Shown here: positions 6,992 through 11,078 of the stretch, in pieces | How positions within the stretch are numbered: position 1 is the first letter of the stretch | Layout of the letters: every line of letters starts with the position of its first letter | NCBI GenBank assembly: GCA_003553305.1 | Contig: PWEB01000080.1 | Coordinates: 1 to 11,078 of the forward strand | Direction of reading: 5' to 3' | Origin: Syntrophomonadaceae bacterium | GTDB taxonomy: Bacteria > Bacillota > Dethiobacteria > DTU022 | DNA length: 11,078 nucleotides | Made by a program: the position numbers and the translations under genes | Notes under the pieces: model-generated | What the model was told of the DNA's origin: nothing | Databases searched by the model: none | What the model saw: only the letters and a program-made list of their open reading frames with translations

Positions 6992-7912
6992 ATGATATGC
7001 CCTTCGTGTACCCAGAAAAATAGTATGGAGGCCCAGACTTGTACAAAATGCGGAGAAGATCTGGAGCTTTATTCAAGAGTTTATTATGGGCCTGATCTTC
7101 TTTACAACCTGGCCTTGAATATGCTGGAACAGAGTGAATATAAAGCTGCTATCGAACTTCTATCTGCTGCCCATAAGATGAAACCGGGCGATACCGGCAT
7201 TATTGAACTGCTTATAGATTTGTATATTAGAGTCGAAGATTATAACAGCGCCATTGAGAAGTGCGTCTTGTTGCTTGAAATAGATTCCAACCATCAACAA
7301 GCCCTGGAACTACTCGATAAGCTTAGCGATAAAATTAACCGGGAAGATGAGAGAAAAGAAAGTCTCAACAATTTCTTTCAAAAAAGCATCTCCGATCTGT
7401 ACCGGGAGACTGCAGGCGAACCACAACTTGAAAAAAGTGTCCCCGAAGAAGTAACTGCTGGCTCCAGAACTGCAGAAGAAGATGAAACACCGCCACCGGT
7501 TGAGCAAGAAAGCAGTGAGTTCCAAAGAATTCGTAAAAATATGGTTTTGTTTGCCGTTTCAGGTTTTTTACTGATGGTGGTCGGGTTTAGTGCTTTTTAC
7601 TGGCTCCTATCAGACGATCTGGCAGCTCAGACAACTGATTTATCTTCAACTACAGTTGGAGAAATTGATAATCTTGCTGAAGATCTGGATCTTAAGATTA
7701 CTGGTTTGGAGACAAGGCAGGAAATGCTGGCCCAGGATATTAGCGATAGCCGGTTTGAAACCACGGAAGGGATTGAAGCTGTTCTCAATGATTTAAGCAG
7801 AACTGATCAACGTTTCTCTGACCTGGAATTGATGATACAGTCTCTGGAAGGTGAGATACAAGAGCTGGAAGGGGCCATAAAAGATTTAGAAAACGAAGTT
7901 TTGCAAGAGTAA
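6992..7912 (+). CDS. Zinc-ribbon/TPR protein with one membrane segment and C-terminal coiled coil
   Basis: 306 residues from ATG 6992; GTG 6986 adds two, and GTG 6962 lies before the ribosome site. The protein starts with a zinc ribbon (C3-P-S-C6 and C17-T-K-C20), then two or three TPR-like helix pairs (about 34-110; LNMLEQSEYKAAIELL, DLYIRVEDYNSAIEKC). An acidic, low-complexity linker (EEDETPPPVEQESS) leads to one hydrophobic span (about 184-206; VLFAVSGFLLMVVGFSAFYW) preceded by RIRKN. The positive-inside rule puts the ribbon and TPRs in the cytosol and the C-terminal coiled coil (about 207-306, acidic) outside. Together with its neighbours it looks like a membrane anchor or sensor: the outer coiled coil could sense or oligomerise, and the TPRs could hold chaperones or the kinase. 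This role is inference; no named family is recognised. Confidence 0.8.
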   Translation: MICPSCTQKNSMEAQTCTKCGEDLELYSRVYYGPDLLYNLALNMLEQSEYKAAIELLSAAHKMKPGDTGIIELLIDLYIRVEDYNSAIEKCVLLLEIDSNHQQALELLDKLSDKINREDERKESLNNFFQKSISDLYRETAGEPQLEKSVPEEVTAGSRTAEEDETPPPVEQESSEFQRIRKNMVLFAVSGFLLMVVGFSAFYWLLSDDLAAQTTDLSSTTVGEIDNLAEDLDLKITGLETRQEMLAQDISDSRFETTEGIEAVLNDLSRTDQRFSDLELMIQSLEGEIQELEGAIKDLENEVLQE

Positions 7913-7947
7913 AGCCTGGTTGTTATCATACAGGTTCATTATAGTTT

Positions 7948-7954
7948 GGAGGGG
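7948..7954 (+). promoter_or_regulatory. Ribosome binding site for ATG 7960
   Basis: GGAGGGG stands 5 bases before ATG 7960 and confirms that start. Confidence 0.75.
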
Positions 7955-7959
7955 TTTAC

Positions 7960-9558
7960 ATGAATTACTTTGAAATGATTAAAGCTTCACCTGCCTGTGA
8001 CGAAAGACAGTTGACCATACATATACAACGTGCAGGTGATCTGCCTACTCATAAGCGGAATGAAGCCCTTCAAATACTTTTAAATCCAAGGAGGAGAATG
8101 TACCAGGAAATTAAAACATTTCGTGATCCTTCTTATGACAGCGCCCTAAGTGATCATAAATATACCGAATTTATTGGCTACCTTTTGGATGACAAGACAT
8201 ATGCTTCTATGGTTTCTCCAAACCTTACCAGCTATCTTTACCGAAAGTTTGAAGCGCATGAAGATTATAATAATTTGAATGGTGGAGAAGAAGCCAGGAC
8301 CACGTTATATGATCTTATTAGCAAAGATTTGGCTAAAGACCCATGGGTGCAGCACTCCCTGGCCTTATTATATGAAAGGTATTCCTTATATTGCGACGAA
8401 AACGGTGACTTACATAAGAGCCTGGACATGCTTGAAAAATCAATAAGCTACTGGGTCAAATTGCTTGAGCAGGAAAATTTTTATCAGCATTTTTATACTT
8501 ATCAACAGGCAAACAACGAAAAACGAAAGCAGGAATGTGCCGAGGTCTGGTTTGGCGTATTTGAAGACTTAGTAAAAGCACAACATGATAAATTTTGCAC
8601 GCAACTGGGTAGGGACGATTTGAAAAAAGCGGCTCTGCACTATAATTTAGTTCATAAACTCTCTGCTCATAAACAACTGGAAAAAAGCGCAAATAATACA
8701 CTGGATATGATGATTACTGATTTAATCCAAAAATTGGATTCAATCTTTACCAGTGGAGCTTCGGGAATAAATATTTCAGGCAACTATGATGCTGTTTTTG
8801 ATTTTTTAGACCAAATAAATTTAAAGATTGCCAGGAGTCAGCGCCTCCTGTTGTATGAACTGGGTAAATACAGCCAGTACTTATATGAACTAATCCTGGC
8901 AAAGGATTTTGAAAGGGCCGGCAAAAAAATGCCAGCTGTAGATAAAGTCATAAAGAATTTAAAAGCGGTGAAATCTGCTTCCAATCCCTCTTTCATCATT
9001 GATCAAGAGATAAATAAAGTGGCAGTGCGATACAAGGGGCTTGGCATTGAACAAACGAACAGTGTACTCGAAGCTTTAAATTTAAAGGACTTACACAAAG
9101 CTTTAGATTTAAAGGACGTAATTAAAGCTTTAAAGGACAAGGAAATAACTTTTGAACGTGCAAAACAAGAACTAAATCAAGCCATATCATTCTTGGAAAA
9201 AGCAGTTAAGTATGGGGCAGAGGGAGCGCAGGAACAATTAGATAAGGTGAAAGAGATTAAAAAACAAGTTGACTTATTTGAGCTTTTATCACAAACAGGT
9301 ATTTACAGCGGGACTACTCCGAAGCCAAAACCAGGGCCAACGCCAGCACCAAAACCAACACCAAAGCCAAGACCAACGAGAGAAAAGTCCAAGACCGGAA
9401 TAGGGGCCGGCAAAGCCCTTAGTCAAGTTTCCCTGATTCTTGTATTTGCAGGGTTAACCTATGCGGTGTTTTTTTTAACTTATAATCATATTACAATTCC
9501 CCTCCTGGGTATCATGGCGATGAGCTGGATGGCTGCTCGCTTTCGCTGGTGGGCGTGA
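7960..9558 (+). CDS. J-like N-terminal domain, helical middle and C-terminal membrane hairpin
   Basis: 532 residues. The N-terminus (NYFEMIKASPACDERQL, 2-18; ALQILLNPRRRMYQEI, 36-51) follows the J-domain pattern YxxLgvspxaseexI...aLxiLxdPxxRxxYD, but the helix II-III region is shortened and HPD is absent, so it may bind Hsp70 without stimulating it. Residues about 120-360 are helical and TPR-like (WVQHSLALLYERYSLYC, KSLDMLEKSISYWVKLLE). A nine-residue repeat (EALNLKDLH / KALDLKDVI) occupies 371-388, in a charged helix. A proline-rich linker (454-473) precedes two hydrophobic spans (about 489-508 and 512-529) forming a membrane hairpin, with RFRWWA at the C-terminus. The body is probably cytosolic and tethered to the membrane, acting as a docking factor for the Hsp70 encoded upstream (inference). 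A non-J origin of the N-terminus is possible. Confidence 0.75.
   Translation: MNYFEMIKASPACDERQLTIHIQRAGDLPTHKRNEALQILLNPRRRMYQEIKTFRDPSYDSALSDHKYTEFIGYLLDDKTYASMVSPNLTSYLYRKFEAHEDYNNLNGGEEARTTLYDLISKDLAKDPWVQHSLALLYERYSLYCDENGDLHKSLDMLEKSISYWVKLLEQENFYQHFYTYQQANNEKRKQECAEVWFGVFEDLVKAQHDKFCTQLGRDDLKKAALHYNLVHKLSAHKQLEKSANNTLDMMITDLIQKLDSIFTSGASGINISGNYDAVFDFLDQINLKIARSQRLLLYELGKYSQYLYELILAKDFERAGKKMPAVDKVIKNLKAVKSASNPSFIIDQEINKVAVRYKGLGIEQTNSVLEALNLKDLHKALDLKDVIKALKDKEITFERAKQELNQAISFLEKAVKYGAEGAQEQLDKVKEIKKQVDLFELLSQTGIYSGTTPKPKPGPTPAPKPTPKPRPTREKSKTGIGAGKALSQVSLILVFAGLTYAVFFLTYNHITIPLLGIMAMSWMAARFRWWA
9070..9138 (+). repeat. Tandem 27-bp repeat inside the J-like gene (about 2.5 copies)
   Basis: Copies begin at 9070, 9097 and 9124, exactly 27 bases apart. 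The first two share AGCTTTARATTTAAAGGAC and the third is shortened to AAAGCTTTAAAGGAC. They encode EALNLKDLH, KALDLKDVI and KALKDKE. The near-identity at DNA level suggests recent duplication in a helical segment. Confidence 0.85.
9319..9378 (+). repeat. Proline-rich low-complexity linker (PxPxP)
   Basis: Alternating CCA/CCG codons encode PKPKPGPTPAPKPTPKPRPT, a stiff, basic linker between the helical body and the membrane hairpin of the same protein. Confidence 0.9.
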
Positions 9559-9578
9559 TTGTTTCCTGGGGTAAGAGG

Positions 9579-9584
9579 AAGGAG
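9579..9584 (+). promoter_or_regulatory. Ribosome binding site for GTG 9593
   Basis: AAGGAG sits 8 bases before GTG 9593. A nearby ATG at 9586 opens only a five-codon frame, so GTG is chosen. Confidence 0.75.
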
Positions 9585-9592
9585 AATGCTTC

Positions 9593-10963
9593 GTGGGATA
9601 TAATAAAGCGAATAATGCTTATGGATGCAGCTTACTAATAGTTGTCATAGGGGGCATAGCAAGTCCCGTCTTTGCCGGCATAGGGACAGGTAACATTTGG
9701 GTAGGTGTGCTGGTTTTTTTAGGCACCGGGTTTAGTGTTTTTGCGTTGATAACAACGGCCGCTTTACATCCATTTAGTTATACTTTTATTGCCTCTATTG
9801 CGGGTATAGCTTTTCTGTATGGGGCAGGAAGCCTGGGGGGATGGCATGACTTATGGCTATGGCCTCTGTTCTTTCTGCCGGCGCTTTTGGCTTTGATAAT
9901 GACATTTACTTCGACGGTTTCAGAGAAATCAAAAAAATTTAGACCGGTTGTGTTGATCCTGGTTTTACTGGTTTTATTGATGCCTTTTGGTAGAGATTAT
10001 TATCCAAGCTATGTTGATGCCGAGGATGAGCGAACTTCAACTTCGATTGCCGAATATTTTACTGAACTATATGATCCGATATGGGAAGCAACACCTCTTA
10101 GTGAGCAAACCTTTGAAGAAACGGCGAATGTCCCATATAATGCGTCGCCTTTATTGGGTTTTCTGTATTATGCCTTAATTATGATTAACTTACATTATAT
10201 TTTTAAAGTGTGGATTAAGGTTTGGAACTTGGCAATCTTTTTCCCATTGTTGATTATAACCATTACCTTAGGTTTTTATATGTATCGCGAGAACCCGATT
10301 TGGTTGCATTTACTTACCTATGGGCCTCCTGCCTGGGTATATATGCTGCTGGAACATAGTGCATTAAACTGGGGAGGGGCCGGTTGGGGGATAGTGTTGC
10401 TTGGCCTGGCTTTTACACTGGTATTTTTACCACACCGCAGATTGATTCAAATTCAGAATGCAAGTGAGCGGCTTAACCCTCGCAAACAGGGTTTGCCGAT
10501 GAATATTGTATCCCGCTTGATGGGGGTTGATTACCACGGGAGAGAAGTGGAAAAGTGGAGTAATACTTTATTAATGGTAAACAAGCTGGCTTTTACCGTC
10601 ATGATATGGGTGGCCTTATCACGCCTGCAAGCGGAGCCGCTTAATTTCTTTTTCATCCCTGATCTTGCCGCGGCTCAATGGCCGCTGCCGCAGTTTCCAT
10701 ATATCATATTTGGTTCTATACTGGGTTTTGTCACTTTTATTTTTATAGTCATGGAAGAGAAGTATTATTATAGAACGATGAAATATAAGTTGGATCCTTT
10801 TTATTTTCGCGATCTAATATACTGCTTGCTCGGCAGTATTCTACTAACTGTTTTCATACCAGCCGGAGCGCTTTTGTTTTTCCTCAGCGATAGGTTTGGC
10901 CGTATGTTTTCCAGTACTGTAGTAATGACGAATGAGGTTCAATCTGTTTCAAGAAGAAGGTGA
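9593..10963 (+). CDS. Polytopic membrane protein of unknown function
   Basis: 456 residues, strongly hydrophobic, with about 12 predicted membrane segments: five between residues 10 and 133, a polar acidic loop at about 134-185 (DYYPSYVDAEDERTSTSIAE), four between 187 and 282, a charged loop at about 283-323 (PHRRLIQIQNASERLNPRKQ), then three more to about 433. The basic 283-323 loop is probably cytosolic and the acidic 134-185 loop outside. The tail (TNEVQSVSRRR) is short and polar. No transporter or enzyme motif is recognised, and many bulky aromatics occur in the spans. It starts 34 bases after the J-like gene and probably belongs to the same operon, so it could be the membrane target or channel that the chaperones serve (inference). 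Gene identity is unknown. Confidence 0.8.
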   Translation: MGYNKANNAYGCSLLIVVIGGIASPVFAGIGTGNIWVGVLVFLGTGFSVFALITTAALHPFSYTFIASIAGIAFLYGAGSLGGWHDLWLWPLFFLPALLALIMTFTSTVSEKSKKFRPVVLILVLLVLLMPFGRDYYPSYVDAEDERTSTSIAEYFTELYDPIWEATPLSEQTFEETANVPYNASPLLGFLYYALIMINLHYIFKVWIKVWNLAIFFPLLIITITLGFYMYRENPIWLHLLTYGPPAWVYMLLEHSALNWGGAGWGIVLLGLAFTLVFLPHRRLIQIQNASERLNPRKQGLPMNIVSRLMGVDYHGREVEKWSNTLLMVNKLAFTVMIWVALSRLQAEPLNFFFIPDLAAAQWPLPQFPYIIFGSILGFVTFIFIVMEEKYYYRTMKYKLDPFYFRDLIYCLLGSILLTVFIPAGALLFFLSDRFGRMFSSTVVMTNEVQSVSRRR

Positions 10964-10964
10964 T
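10956..10964 (+). promoter_or_regulatory. Ribosome binding site overlapping the stop of the membrane-protein gene
   Basis: GAAGGTGAT contains the TGA stop (10961-10963) of the preceding gene and lies 5 bases before TTG 10970, a sign of translational coupling. Confidence 0.65.
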
Positions 10965-10969
10965 ACTTC

Positions 10970-11078
10970 TTGAGTGCCAATGAAAGGGATTCAGAGAAGG
11001 ATTTTCCCCCTTCTGAAATAAAAAAAAGCAGCAAACAGGCAAATAACTGGTGGCAGGCTGCCTCTGAAATTAAAGATA
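10970..11078 (+). CDS. Start of an unidentified downstream gene, 3'-partial
   Basis: TTG at 10970 opens a frame that reaches the window end without a stop (36 codons). It follows the ribosome site at 10956-10964 and comes 6 bases after the previous stop, so it is probably the next gene of the same operon. The visible N-terminus is hydrophilic and highly charged (SANERDSEKDFPPSEIKKSS, then NNWWQAASEIKD), with no signal peptide or membrane segment so far. Function cannot be judged from this piece. A GTG at 10974 in another frame ends after 15 codons and was not chosen. Confidence 0.6.
   Translation, partial: MSANERDSEKDFPPSEIKKSSKQANNWWQAASEIKD

Noticed and set aside
9587..9605. Small leader peptide from ATG 9586
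   Set aside because: Only five codons long with no sign of regulation; the ribosome site fits GTG 9593 better.
1..11078. tRNA, rRNA, CRISPR arrays, insertion sequences
   Set aside because: No cloverleaf, spaced palindromic repeats, transposase motifs or terminal inverted repeats were seen.

Overview
The window holds a single gene cluster, all on the + strand, tightly packed (gaps of 6 to about 50 bases) and without RNA genes, mobile elements or CRISPR arrays. Strong AGGAGG-type ribosome binding sites, frequent GTG/TTG starts and moderate GC suggest a Gram-positive anaerobe of the Firmicutes (Clostridia). That placement is inferred from style only, since no phylogenetic marker is present. No stretch over 300 bases lacks a gene.

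Layout: (1) the C-terminal bulk of a Clp/Hsp100 double AAA+ ATPase, whose 5' end lies before the window and whose last domain is cut off by one in-frame TAG (1-1929 and 1972-2397); (2) a Hanks-type Ser/Thr kinase fused to a TPR tail, with an apparent ATC start and a one-base frameshift (2434-3417 and 3282-3698); (3) a small coiled-coil protein with weak GrpE-like features (3733-4254); (4) a full Hsp70/DnaK ATPase domain with an extra beta-rich domain inserted before its substrate-binding part (4305-6911); (5) a zinc-ribbon/TPR/one-TM/coiled-coil protein (6992-7912); (6) a protein with a J-like N-terminus lacking HPD, a helical middle and a C-terminal membrane hairpin (7960-9558); (7) a polytopic membrane protein of about 12 segments (9593-10963); (8) the first 36 codons of another gene (10970 to the window end).

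Taken together this looks like a dedicated, probably membrane-tethered chaperone module: a Hsp100 unfoldase, a Hsp70, a possible nucleotide exchange factor and a degenerate J-like protein, coupled to a protein kinase and to membrane anchors. None of the proteins looks like the housekeeping ClpB, DnaK, GrpE or DnaJ. The Clp lacks an M-domain and a visible ClpP-binding tripeptide and has a degenerate first ATPase ring. The Hsp70 lacks the classical interdomain linker and carries an insert. The J-like protein lacks HPD. The joint function is inference from gene neighbourhood.

Three lesions (in-frame TAG, missing ATG, -1 frameshift) fall in the first 3.3 kb and none were seen afterwards. They may be sequence errors, early decay, or in the case of the TAG recoding or a split gene.
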